Assembly (NCBI GenBank): GCA_028702415.1 | Contig: JAQVOT010000008.1 | Span: forward strand, 1 to 15,047 | Direction: 5' to 3' | DNA: 15,047 bases | From: Eubacteriales bacterium | GTDB taxonomy: Bacteria > Bacillota > Clostridia > Peptostreptococcales > Anaerovoracaceae | Shown: in pieces, positions 6,291-14,725 of the stretch | Position numbering within the stretch: the first letter of the stretch is position 1 | Layout: every line of letters begins with the position of its first letter | The notes under the pieces: model-generated | What the model saw: only the letters and a program-made list of their open reading frames with translations | What the model was told of the DNA's origin: nothing | Database searches by the model: none | Translations under genes and position numbers: made by a program

Positions 6291-8861
6291 TTATTCGTCT
6301 TTATTACCATTTTGGTTCTCGCCATAGCTCTCGTCTTGGTTTTTTCTTCTATCGTCTCTGTATATCATCAGCAAAAACAGTCCGATCAGATTGAACACGG
6401 CTACGCAGATGAACATGTTTTTGAATCCCCTATTCAGAGTTGCCTGATAAACCGCTTCAATATCACCTGACCGCTTATCGATTTCATACAGATACTTCGC
6501 CTCAACATCTTGGAACAATCCCGGTATGTCATCCCTCATGCTGATCATGAGATTCTTGGCCTCTATCATCAGCTGCTGCTTGGACTTCATCTCATTGATT
6601 GCGTCATACATTTCTTTCTTGGCAGCTTCCATTTCCTTTACGGCAGACTCCATGTTTGTCCGGTCATTTATGGCCTTGTTCTGCTTGGCTGTTAGCGCGG
6701 AAAGCCCCTGATTCATGCCCGCGATACCCTGCTTTGCTCCATCAATTCCCTGCTGGATGCCGGCAATACCGCCCTGCATGTCCTTCAGGGCCTTCTCAGC
6801 AGCATTTAACTCGCTTTCAGCATTTTTATATTCATCAGTAGTATCATCATAGCTCGCTTTCACAAGGTCAAATGCTGCCTGCTTCTGCCTGACAAACATC
6901 TGAGCCATAGGTATGAGACCTTCCATCTGAGCCTTATCCTTTTCCATCTGAGCTACGTCTGCTTTTGCATTACTTATATCCTCTTTAATCTGAGCAATAC
7001 CCTGATCCATGCCGACGATGCCCTGTGAAATTCCGCTTATGCCTTTGCGAATGCCGTCCTGGCCGCTACTGATTTCCGAAATCCCGTCCTGGATACCGGC
7101 AACCCCGGAATCAATTCCGCCGATACCTTCGCCTATTCCATCAATCCCCTCATTGATTCCTCCCTGAATATCGATGATAACATCCGGCGTAAACTGGCTG
7201 AACATGTACTTTGCCATATCCTTGCTGGCCACCGTGATGTTTGTAACGTCGGAATCACGCAGCTCCCGAAGAAGACTGTCCGGCAGTTCAAAATCCTTGT
7301 TGGCGGAGCTCATGTCGATGTCCATATCCATATCCATGTTCAGCATGGAGTCAAGATCAATGTCCCCCATTCTCTCCTGAAAATCCTCGTCGTCCTTAAG
7401 CTGGTCAAGAATTGACTGCAGCTTGATCTGCTGCTCCATTTTTGGAACTTCCGGAATATCCGGCATTTCCTTCATGAGCTCGTCCTGCATGCTTGCTCCT
7501 GCCTGAGCGATGAAGCCAACCATGATTGCCGGAGCAATGGCGGTGCCGATTGAACGTATCAGTGAAAGTGTTGCCAGGGCCGAGTTGCTGTCTTCGTCTT
7601 TTGTGTGACGCAGCATCATATAGTTGAGAGGCGTTCCCATAATAACACCAAGTCCCAGGCCGATTAACAGCAGGCATGCAACCACGTTGAATATGTTAAT
7701 GTAATTAATGGTTACAAAGGCCAGATATAAAGACCCGATAATTGATACCATAAAACCCGCTCCCAGAACCGGTTTGGAACCGAATCTGTCTATGAGCTTG
7801 CCGCTGATTGGCGAAACGGCACCGGCCATGAGACCGAGGATTATTACGAAGTAGCCACCGCTACCGGCGGGGATCTTCATGCAGTTCTCTGCGAACTGGG
7901 GAATGAATATCATTCCCATCAGTGAGCATCCGGCTAGAAGCCCCATTCCTAAGGTAACCATGATCTGGCTGTTTTTTATGTATTCGATATGGAAAATCGG
8001 ATCTTCTGCTCTCTTTTCCACAAATGCAAACACCGGGATAAGTATTAATGAAAAAGCTAGGAAAGGCCAAACATCCATATGTGTTAGGGATGCCAGAAAA
8101 TCAAAGAAGTCAACATTCTTAAGGCCATATAACAGTGACAGAATTATTATTGTCATCAGCAGTGTGCCGATCTTGTCAATTCTGTAAACCATCTCGCTCT
8201 TATGATTTGGAATAACGGCGATTCCGCCGATAATAATAAGTGCGCAAAGAGGAATATTAATCAGGAATATCCACTGCCACTGATCCACTCCGAATATGTC
8301 CAGAATGGCACTCCCGAATGTAGCTCCCAGCACGTTGGCGATTCCGTAAACACCGCCTACCATACCCAGAGCCACCCCTCTCTTCTCTTCAGGGAAGCTC
8401 GTTCCGAATTCTGCTGTGGCTATGGGCATGATGCCGCCGGCGCCTATAGCCTGAACTGCACGCCCAACAAGGAACAGAGTGAAACTGTCAAATCCCATGG
8501 AAATTCCGCTTATTAAAGATCCCACACCAAACAGCAGAATGCTTACGATGAATACGATCTTTCTGCCCAATCTGTCCGCCAGTTTTCCTGATACAGGAAT
8601 AATTGCCGCATAGCATAGAGTGAAAATTGTAATCATCCAGATTCCAAGCTGGTCGCCAACTTGGAAGGAGTTCTGGATTATGGTTCTTACCGGCGTAATA
8701 CTTCCCGTACTGAGTGCGCCAATAAAAAGGCCGAAGAGGTAGATAGCCATGATCCACCCCGTTTTGTCCTTTGCTTTTTTTACCTGTGTTTCATCGTTCA
8801 GGTTTTCCGGGTTCTGTAATTCCGGGATTTCCTTGTTTTTGCTTCGATTTCCGTGACGCAT
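6291..8861 (-). CDS. DHA2-family 14-TM MFS exporter with a large extracellular coiled-coil insertion
   Basis: Proton-driven multidrug-type exporter of the EmrB/QacA branch. Thirteen helices lie between residues 37 and 455. Motif A (GKLADRLGRK, 92-101) and the antiporter-type TM5 glycine pattern (GMVGGVYGIANVLGATFG) are present. Residues about 455-812 are inserted before the last helix (FICVAVFNLIGLFLLMIY). The insert has an acidic Met-Asp stretch (507-517), a Gly-Ile repeat region (567-625), a charged helical stretch (626-696), a second Gly-Ile block (697-720) and a long helix (721-780). Family members usually have about 470-550 residues; this has 856. With a cytoplasmic N-terminus, the TM13-TM14 loop lies outside the cell. 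The gene starts 15 bases after tetR (GAGGC site upstream), so they form one operon. The substrate is unknown. Confidence 0.92.
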   Translation of the reverse strand: MRHGNRSKNKEIPELQNPENLNDETQVKKAKDKTGWIMAIYLFGLFIGALSTGSITPVRTIIQNSFQVGDQLGIWMITIFTLCYAAIIPVSGKLADRLGRKIVFIVSILLFGVGSLISGISMGFDSFTLFLVGRAVQAIGAGGIMPIATAEFGTSFPEEKRGVALGMVGGVYGIANVLGATFGSAILDIFGVDQWQWIFLINIPLCALIIIGGIAVIPNHKSEMVYRIDKIGTLLMTIIILSLLYGLKNVDFFDFLASLTHMDVWPFLAFSLILIPVFAFVEKRAEDPIFHIEYIKNSQIMVTLGMGLLAGCSLMGMIFIPQFAENCMKIPAGSGGYFVIILGLMAGAVSPISGKLIDRFGSKPVLGAGFMVSIIGSLYLAFVTINYINIFNVVACLLLIGLGLGVIMGTPLNYMMLRHTKDEDSNSALATLSLIRSIGTAIAPAIMVGFIAQAGASMQDELMKEMPDIPEVPKMEQQIKLQSILDQLKDDEDFQERMGDIDLDSMLNMDMDMDIDMSSANKDFELPDSLLRELRDSDVTNITVASKDMAKYMFSQFTPDVIIDIQGGINEGIDGIGEGIGGIDSGVAGIQDGISEISSGQDGIRKGISGISQGIVGMDQGIAQIKEDISNAKADVAQMEKDKAQMEGLIPMAQMFVRQKQAAFDLVKASYDDTTDEYKNAESELNAAEKALKDMQGGIAGIQQGIDGAKQGIAGMNQGLSALTAKQNKAINDRTNMESAVKEMEAAKKEMYDAINEMKSKQQLMIEAKNLMISMRDDIPGLFQDVEAKYLYEIDKRSGDIEAVYQATLNRGFKNMFICVAVFNLIGLFLLMIYRDDRRKNQDESYGENQNGNKDE

Positions 8862-8876
8862 TTTTTGCCTCTGCCT

Positions 8877-9404
8877 CTATAACTTCTTCATGGTTTCAAT
8901 AATTTCTATTGGTTCAATATCTGTATAATACACGCAGGTGATAATCAGTTTCGTCAGAACCCTCGCCATGGCCTCCGCCTCTGTTTCCGTCTTGCCGTTT
9001 CCCGCCAGTATTATTTTTACTCTTTTTTCAAGTGGAACGATTACTGTCGCATTTACATCAAACCGCGGTCTGACCTTTCGGCTTGTTACCGTAGAAATGT
9101 GCTGTTGCAAAAGGGGTCTGACGCTCTTCCTGAGCTCTTCGATAATTGCCGTCAGAGCTTCCCCGGTCTCGCTGCCCTCTTGGCATATTTCATCGATTCT
9201 GGTAAGTGCATCTCCCCAGTTTCTTTTCAGTAGCGCCTCGATTATCTGGGCCTTGCTATCGTAATAGTTGTACACAGTTGAATGGGCAATATTCAGTGCG
9301 GTAGCCAGGCTTCTGATACTAAGCTGCTCCATGCCCTTTTCTACTATGATTTTCATTGCTTCATCTAGAATCTTTGATTGCAGATTCTCAATAATCTTCG
9401 GCAA
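8877..9404 (-). CDS. TetR/AcrR-family repressor of the MFS exporter operon
   Basis: 175-residue regulator with an N-terminal TetR helix-turn-helix (SIRSLATALNIAHSTVYNYY, then DSKAQIIEAL), of typical length for the family, and a divergent C-terminal ligand-binding domain. The start codon is TTG (9402-9404), supported by GGGAGG five bases upstream; no ATG fits. It is the first gene of an operon with the MFS exporter, and a 17-bp perfect palindrome overlaps its promoter, so autoregulation with ligand-induced release is likely. The inducer is probably an exporter substrate, inferred from the usual tetR-efflux pairing. Confidence 0.9.
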   Translation of the reverse strand: MPKIIENLQSKILDEAMKIIVEKGMEQLSIRSLATALNIAHSTVYNYYDSKAQIIEALLKRNWGDALTRIDEICQEGSETGEALTAIIEELRKSVRPLLQQHISTVTSRKVRPRFDVNATVIVPLEKRVKIILAGNGKTETEAEAMARVLTKLIITCVYYTDIEPIEIIETMKKL

Positions 9405-9451
9405 TTTTTCCTCCCTTTCGCAAAAGCAGGCCTAACCCCGACCTCACGCTT

Positions 9452-9468
9452 TATGAACACTGTTCATA
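9452..9468. promoter_or_regulatory. Operator for the TetR-family regulator
   Basis: TATGAACA-C-TGTTCATA is a perfect 17-bp palindrome. It overlaps the -10 box and predicted start point of the tetR-exporter promoter, the classic position for a TetR-type operator. Confidence 0.75.
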
Positions 9469-9494
9469 TTAACAAATGCCACAGCCCCAGTCAA
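9466..9494 (-). promoter_or_regulatory. Promoter of the tetR-exporter operon
   Basis: On the minus strand TTGACT (9489-9494) and TAATAT (9466-9471) are separated by 17 bases. The predicted start, near 9459, lies inside the palindrome at 9452-9468. Confidence 0.72.
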
Positions 9495-9524
9495 CGGATT
9501 TTCGGTGGCAGCTGCCCTCCCGAC

Positions 9525-9554
9525 AAAATAAAGAAGACCCCGCAGGGGGGCCTT
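9525..9554 (-). terminator. Rho-independent terminator of groES-groEL
   Basis: On the minus strand a GC-rich hairpin pairs AAGGCCCC-like and GGGGTCTT arms (9534-9554), followed by CTTTATTTT (9525-9533). It lies about 65 bases past the groEL stop. A second small hairpin, CGGTTT-N5-AAACCG (9563-9579), lies between the stop and this terminator. Confidence 0.8.
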
Positions 9555-9617
9555 CACAATTTCGGTTTAGGTCAAACCGCATTATCTTAGTTCAAAACAC
9601 ATGATCTTTTATCCAGC

Positions 9618-11255
<1,638 letters not shown>

Positions 11256-11270
11256 TTAAAATACCTCCTT

Positions 11271-11549
11271 TTATTTAACTACGGCCAGAATATCTCTCTG
11301 GTCCATAATCATTACTTCCTCGCCGTTAAACTTCACTTCAGTTCCGGCATACTTGCTGAAGATAACCTTGTCTCCAACTTCCAGTTCCATCTTTACTTCA
11401 TCGGTCCCTGGACCAACTGCCAGAACTTCTGCCATCTGAGGTTTTTCCTGTGCACTTGCAACCAGAACGATACCGCTTGAAGTCTTTTCTTCCGGAACCA
11501 TTTCCTTGATTACCACTTTGCTGCCTAACGGCTTAATTCCATAACTCAT
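11271..11549 (-). CDS. groES: 10-kDa co-chaperonin GroES
   Basis: Heptameric lid of the GroEL folding chamber. The 92 residues have the expected beginning (IKPLGSKVVIKEM), a mobile loop around residues 17-32 (EEKTSSGIVL), and the usual end with GEEVMIMDQRDILAVV. Length is typical of bacterial GroES. ATG 11547-11549 is preceded by GGAGA, and groEL starts 15 bases after the stop, as in the standard operon. Expression is governed by the CIRCE-overlapped promoter upstream. The encoded protein is intact, in contrast to the interrupted groEL. Confidence 0.97.
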   Translation of the reverse strand: MSYGIKPLGSKVVIKEMVPEEKTSSGIVLVASAQEKPQMAEVLAVGPGTDEVKMELEVGDKVIFSKYAGTEVKFNGEEVMIMDQRDILAVVK

Positions 11550-11624
11550 TTCTTCATCTCCTTTTCAATTTAATACCTGCACATCGGTTTATCTGCGAGT
11601 ATCAAACCCGTCCTTTTTTTATTG

Positions 11625-11651
11625 TTAGCACTCTATCTGTTTGAGTGCTAC
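11625..11651. promoter_or_regulatory. CIRCE operator (HrcA binding site)
   Basis: TTAGCACTC (11625-11633), nine bases, then GAGTGCTAC (11643-11651). This is the HrcA-binding inverted repeat TTAGCACTC-N9-GAGTGCTAA with one mismatch at the last base. It covers the expected transcription start of groES-groEL, so heat shock should relieve HrcA repression. hrcA itself is not in the window. Confidence 0.95.
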
Positions 11652-11655
11652 GTAT

Positions 11656-11684
11656 AATTTAACGCTATTGCTTCTGTTTGTCAA
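11656..11684 (-). promoter_or_regulatory. Promoter of groES-groEL, overlapping the 3' end of the glycosylase gene
   Basis: On the minus strand TTGACA (11679-11684) and TAAATT (11656-11661) are separated by 17 bases. The -35 and most of the spacer are within the last codons of the upstream glycosylase gene (stop at 11665), so the two genes have no free intergenic space for a separate terminator. Confidence 0.78.
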
Positions 11685-12633
11685 CACCCTTATGCGTAAT
11701 AAAATAAAAAAGATACTGCTGGGCAATTCCTCCGTATGGGGCGAAGTGTTTTCTCGCAAAATCAGACATTCCTTTCATGTCATTTTCCTCAAGTCCGTAC
11801 AGTTCGTGCATGACCCTGCGCATCCAGACATCTACTGGAAAGCTGTCCGCCCTCTGGAGGCAGAACAGGGATACGCAGTTTGCAACTTTGGGGCCCACTC
11901 CTGCAAAATCGGTTAAATCCCTGTTTCGCATTTCTTCTTTTCCCCATTCAATATACTGCTTTGCCGCTTCAATCAGATACTTATCCCTGTACCCGAGCCT
12001 GCACTCTGCCAGATCCGCCAGGCTTGCTTTTGCGAGAACTTCAGCTTCCGGAATGGAAAACGCTTCTGTCCCATCAGCCAGAAAACCCACCCTGTTGCCA
12101 AGGATTCGACTCAGAGAACTTATACATTTTTTTATCCTGGGGATATTGTTGTTCTGGGAAATAATAAAAGAAACCAGGGTTTCCCAAGGGTCCTGATTCA
12201 GAATCCGGATTCCGCCCCCCTGTTTAATCGCCGCCTGCATGACCTCGTCGCCGCGGGACAGCTTTTTCTTGATTTGCCCGTAGTCTCTGTCCAGATCGAA
12301 ATAATGCCGCCAGAATTTTCGGGCCTGGAAAACGGTGCGACCGCCTGTTTCCAGCATACTGTCATATACAGTCAGCCTGCCCTTGGACTCATCGTAATTT
12401 ACCGAAGCGATGCCCCTTCCCACAACCCCCTGCCAGAATGATTTTTGGGGTTCTTGTGAGTTTTGGGGACGATTACGAAATGAGTTTTGGGGACGTGTCC
12501 CGCGACTCATAATAAATGAGTCGCGGGACACGTCCCCAAAACTCATTTTCTCCCAGCGGAAACACTGGCCGCAATCAAATATCTGATCGGGATTAAAATC
12601 TTCTATGTTATTAAATATTATTTTTTTTGCCAT
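11665..12633 (-). CDS. ogg: 8-oxoguanine DNA glycosylase/lyase of the OGG1 type, with an in-frame hairpin insertion
   Basis: Base-excision repair enzyme expected to remove 8-oxoguanine and nick the strand. Recognisable OGG1-type elements in the 322 residues are CGQCFRW (21-27), SQNNNIPRI (159-167), the helix-hairpin-helix GVGPKVANC (245-253) with the Schiff-base Lys249, and PVDVW (266-270) with Asp268. Residues about 30-66 do not belong to the fold: they are low-complexity (RPQNSF, RPQNSQ, EPQKSF) and encoded by a palindromic insertion at 12440-12548 that keeps the frame. The insertion sits between CFRWEK and QGVVGRG, where homologs have only a short turn. ATG 12631-12633 has a poor ribosome site and lies eight bases after the upstream stop, suggesting translational coupling. 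Function may be retained; activity is untested. Confidence 0.9.
   Translation of the reverse strand: MAKKIIFNNIEDFNPDQIFDCGQCFRWEKMSFGDVSRDSFIMSRGTRPQNSFRNRPQNSQEPQKSFWQGVVGRGIASVNYDESKGRLTVYDSMLETGGRTVFQARKFWRHYFDLDRDYGQIKKKLSRGDEVMQAAIKQGGGIRILNQDPWETLVSFIISQNNNIPRIKKCISSLSRILGNRVGFLADGTEAFSIPEAEVLAKASLADLAECRLGYRDKYLIEAAKQYIEWGKEEMRNRDLTDFAGVGPKVANCVSLFCLQRADSFPVDVWMRRVMHELYGLEENDMKGMSDFARKHFAPYGGIAQQYLFYFITHKGVDKQKQ
12478..12548. repeat. REP/MITE-like perfect hairpin inside the glycosylase gene
   Basis: Arms of 33 bases (12478-12510 and 12516-12548) are perfect reverse complements around a 5-base loop (AATAA). The core contains GGGGACGTGTCCC. A partial extra copy, TGAGTTTTGGGGACG, lies at 12457-12471, and TTTTGGGG occurs again at 12443-12450. 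The structure resembles short palindromic mobile repeats (REP or MITE type); the family assignment is inferred, since other genomic copies are not visible. Confidence 0.85.
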
Positions 12634-12641
12634 ACTTTTTT

Positions 12642-13466
12642 CTATATCACATTTCTGATGTCCAGGTCTACCCTGAAAACGTAAAACGCCGTCATATCTT
12701 CGATTTTATTGGCGATGTCCCTTTGAAATTTTTCTGCGGCCTTCGGAAGGTTCTCCCCGTACTTGAAATTGGCTGCGACGTAGATTCCTATTCCCTCACT
12801 GGCGACTTCCTGCTGCTGGGTTACGATAACCTTAATAACCTCGTAAACGGTACTGCTCTCCTCCTGAATACAGTCAACTATATCAGCCAGAACCTTTTCA
12901 GAAATATTATATCTCCCAAGATAACTGTAAGACGGGCGAACAACCGACTTCTCCGAAACATCACGCCAAGGATAAAGACTTCCTATGTCCCTGAAAATTC
13001 TCATAGGGGACATGAAATAGCCGGAGAACTGTCTTTTTATCTGGAATGTCGGCGCCGGTATAACGTGCTGGCCCAGCTCGTTCCTGTATTTGGTTGCCGT
13101 TACCCGTTCCTCATCTGAGGTAATGTCTTCTATATATATTCTTTCCTGAGGCTCGGGAAGTTCCAGACGGGCGATGATCTTATCCACCATCTCATCGGAC
13201 GTTCCGATAACCAGAATAGATTTTAGGTCTGTCCTGGATATGGCCTCCCGCACTTCCTTGCAGTGTTCGTCTTCAAAAAAAAGAGCTGTTTTTATGGCTG
13301 TAATCTTCGTAGGCTGACGTTTAGCTGAAATTCCGGCAACAACCTTGTTCCGGCAGATAAACAATCCGTCATCTATGATTCCTTGAATGTTCCTTTGCTT
13401 GCAAAGGTTAACAGCCTGGAATGATTTTCCCGTTCCGCTTTTGCCTGATAAAGAAAATACTTTCAT
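12642..13466 (-). CDS. P-loop NTPase fused to an Asp23/Gls24-like domain
   Basis: Unnamed protein of 274 residues. The N-terminus carries a Walker A P-loop (GKSGTGKS, 8-15) directly after a beta strand, as in small nucleotide-binding domains. Residues about 182-274 look like an Asp23/Gls24 domain: GRYNISEKVLADIVDCI, then a hydrophobic strand with GIGIYVAANFKYGENLP, then a helix and terminal strand (FYVFRVDLDIRNV). Asp23 proteins are linked to envelope stress in Gram-positive bacteria; the role of this fusion is unknown. I choose ATG 13464-13466 because the P-loop needs this N-terminus and the upstream extension overlaps the divergent ferredoxin gene. The ribosome site is weak (GGGA). The gene is followed eight bases later by the glycosylase gene. 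Confidence 0.82.
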   Translation of the reverse strand: MKVFSLSGKSGTGKSFQAVNLCKQRNIQGIIDDGLFICRNKVVAGISAKRQPTKITAIKTALFFEDEHCKEVREAISRTDLKSILVIGTSDEMVDKIIARLELPEPQERIYIEDITSDEERVTATKYRNELGQHVIPAPTFQIKRQFSGYFMSPMRIFRDIGSLYPWRDVSEKSVVRPSYSYLGRYNISEKVLADIVDCIQEESSTVYEVIKVIVTQQQEVASEGIGIYVAANFKYGENLPKAAEKFQRDIANKIEDMTAFYVFRVDLDIRNVI

Positions 13467-13467
13467 A

Positions 13468-13496
13468 TTGAATTCCCATATACCTGATGTTATAAT
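13468..13496 (+). promoter_or_regulatory. Strong promoter of the ferredoxin gene
   Basis: TTGAAT (13468-13473) and a perfect TATAAT (13491-13496) with 17-base spacing, and a TG at the extended -10 position. The -35 starts one base from the ATG of the divergent P-loop/Asp23 gene, so the two genes share the same 70-bp region. Confidence 0.82.
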
Positions 13497-13536
13497 CTGC
13501 TTATCGTTTACTAAAAATATTAAAGGAGGTACGCTA

Positions 13537-13707
13537 ATGGCATACGTAATTAATGACGACTGCATCGCTTGTGGCGCTTGCATGGAAGAATGTCCTGTAG
13601 AAGCCATCATTGCTGGCGACGATAAGTATACAATCGACGCTGACAAGTGCATAGACTGTGGCGCTTGCGCTGGCGCTTGCCCGGTTGACGCTCCGGTAGA
13701 GGGCTAA
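13537..13707 (+). CDS. Clostridial 2[4Fe-4S] ferredoxin
   Basis: Low-potential electron carrier for anaerobic metabolism (pyruvate:ferredoxin oxidoreductase, hydrogenase and similar partners). The 56 residues contain two CxxCxxCxxxCP cluster motifs, CIACGACMEECP (11-22) and CIDCGACAGACP (39-50), with the usual internal pseudo-symmetry; overall it is acidic. Length matches the clostridial family (about 55-57). Start ATG 13537 has AAAGGAGGT seven bases upstream. A near-consensus promoter and a strong terminator flank it, so it is a highly expressed single-gene unit. Nothing is missing. Confidence 0.97.
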   Translation: MAYVINDDCIACGACMEECPVEAIIAGDDKYTIDADKCIDCGACAGACPVDAPVEG

Positions 13708-13737
13708 GAATCGAATAAGATACAGAATATAACAAAT

Positions 13738-13765
13738 AACCGTTTCCCATGGAAACGGTTTTTGT
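13738..13765. terminator. Shared terminator between ferredoxin and rex
   Basis: AACCGTTTCC (13738-13747), three bases, then GGAAACGGTT (13751-13760), followed by TTTG on the plus strand. It serves the ferredoxin transcript clearly. In the minus direction the same hairpin follows the rex stop but has only a weak T-rich tail, so it is possibly bidirectional. Confidence 0.85.
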
Positions 13766-14410
13766 TTATTTCTTTTCATCTGCATTTTTACTCATGTGGT
13801 AAGCCAGTGAATGCAAGCTGTCTGTAATATGCACATTCTCAACCGCAACATGAGATGGTGTTTCGATATCTATCGGGGCGAAGTTCCAAAGACCGGTTAC
13901 TCCTGCGAAGCAAAGCTTGTCCGCCGCCTCCTGAGCAGCATCCTTTGTGGTACATATAATACCGATATCGATGTTATTGTCCTCAACGAAGGCGACAATG
14001 TTCTCATAGTCCATGATCTCGATACCGTTTATCTTCTTGCCGATAAGATCTTTTTTGACCTCAAAGATGCCTTTAACAACAAAACCCGTCTTGTAGTAAT
14101 AAGTGTGGTTTACAACTGCCAGCCCCAGATTTCCTGCGCCCACAACTACCATCCTGTAGTCTTTGTCCAGGCCAAGAATAGCACTTATTTCATTGTACAG
14201 ACCTTCAACGCTGTATCCGTAACCCTGCTGACCGAATCCGCCAAAGTTATTGAGATCCTGTCTTATCTGAGATGCGGTATATCCTGTGAGTTCAGAGAAC
14301 TCGTTTGAAGATATCTTGTCAATGCCCTTCTTCCTAAGTTCGTTCAAATATCTTCTATAACGAGGTAACCTCTTAATTACCGCGTTTGAAATTTTTGTGT
14401 GATCTTTCAT
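13766..14410 (-). CDS. rex: Redox-sensing transcriptional repressor Rex
   Basis: Represses fermentation and NADH-consuming genes when NAD+ is high and is released by NADH. The 214 residues have an N-terminal winged helix (SSNEFSELTGYTASQIRQDL), the linker FGGFGQQGYGY typical of Rex, the dinucleotide-binding glycine motif VVVGAGNLG (88-96), and the dimer-swapping C-terminal helix (TDSLHSLAYHM). Length matches the family (about 210-215). ATG 14408-14410 is preceded by AGGTGAT. It starts 15 bases after the ACP stop and probably shares that transcript. I find no clear Rex operator (TTGTGA...TCACAA type) within the window. Confidence 0.96.
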   Translation of the reverse strand: MKDHTKISNAVIKRLPRYRRYLNELRKKGIDKISSNEFSELTGYTASQIRQDLNNFGGFGQQGYGYSVEGLYNEISAILGLDKDYRMVVVGAGNLGLAVVNHTYYYKTGFVVKGIFEVKKDLIGKKINGIEIMDYENIVAFVEDNNIDIGIICTTKDAAQEAADKLCFAGVTGLWNFAPIDIETPSHVAVENVHITDSLHSLAYHMSKNADEKK

Positions 14411-14425
14411 AAAGACATCACCTGG

Positions 14426-14656
14426 CTACTGAATAGCCTTCTCCACATAATTAACTATATCGCTTATAGTCTGGAACTTTTCGGCATCTTCATCCGGAAT
14501 CTCAATGTCAAATTCATCCTCGATTGCCATGATGATTTCAACCGCATCCAGAGAATCTGCCTCCAGATCCTTCATGAGATTTTTCTCAAGTTGAATTTCA
14601 TCTTCGCTTATGCCTAACTGTTCTACAACAAATTCTTTTATCTTATCAAATACCAT
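14426..14656 (-). CDS. acpP: Acyl carrier protein
   Basis: Small acidic carrier for fatty-acid synthesis. The 76 residues contain the phosphopantetheine attachment serine in EADSLDAVEI (Ser at about 35), preceded by LMKDLEA, and follow the four-helix ACP pattern ending in DIVNYVEKAI. Length is typical. ATG 14654-14656 is preceded by GGAGG (about 14666-14670); an upstream in-frame extension lacks family similarity. Fatty-acid synthesis genes are not adjacent in the window. Its pairing with rex is unusual but consistent with one transcript. Confidence 0.95.
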   Translation of the reverse strand: MVFDKIKEFVVEQLGISEDEIQLEKNLMKDLEADSLDAVEIIMAIEDEFDIEIPDEDAEKFQTISDIVNYVEKAIQ

Positions 14657-14696
14657 ATTAATAAACCTCCAACTGATTTTCTGTGTATCACGGATT

Positions 14697-14725
14697 ATTA
14701 TAACCAAATCAATCCTGTAATACAA
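14697..14725 (-). promoter_or_regulatory. Possible promoter of acpP-rex
   Basis: On the minus strand a perfect TATAAT (14697-14702) has a weak -35, TTGTAT (14720-14725), at 17 bases. The -35 lies within the last codons of the upstream ABC-F gene. Confidence 0.45.

Noticed and set aside
7310..7345. Met-Asp repeat in the exporter as a metal-binding site
   Set aside because: The alternating Met-Asp stretch is short and encoded by a simple nucleotide repeat; nothing else supports metal binding.
9563..9579. Hairpin CGGTTT-N5-AAACCG as a separate terminator
   Set aside because: No T-tract follows on either strand; it may only be a stabilising hairpin in the groEL 3' leader.
13467..13652. 62-residue N-terminal extension of the P-loop/Asp23 protein
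   Set aside because: It overlaps the ferredoxin gene and its promoter on the other strand, lacks a ribosome site, and would bury the P-loop that should be near the N-terminus.
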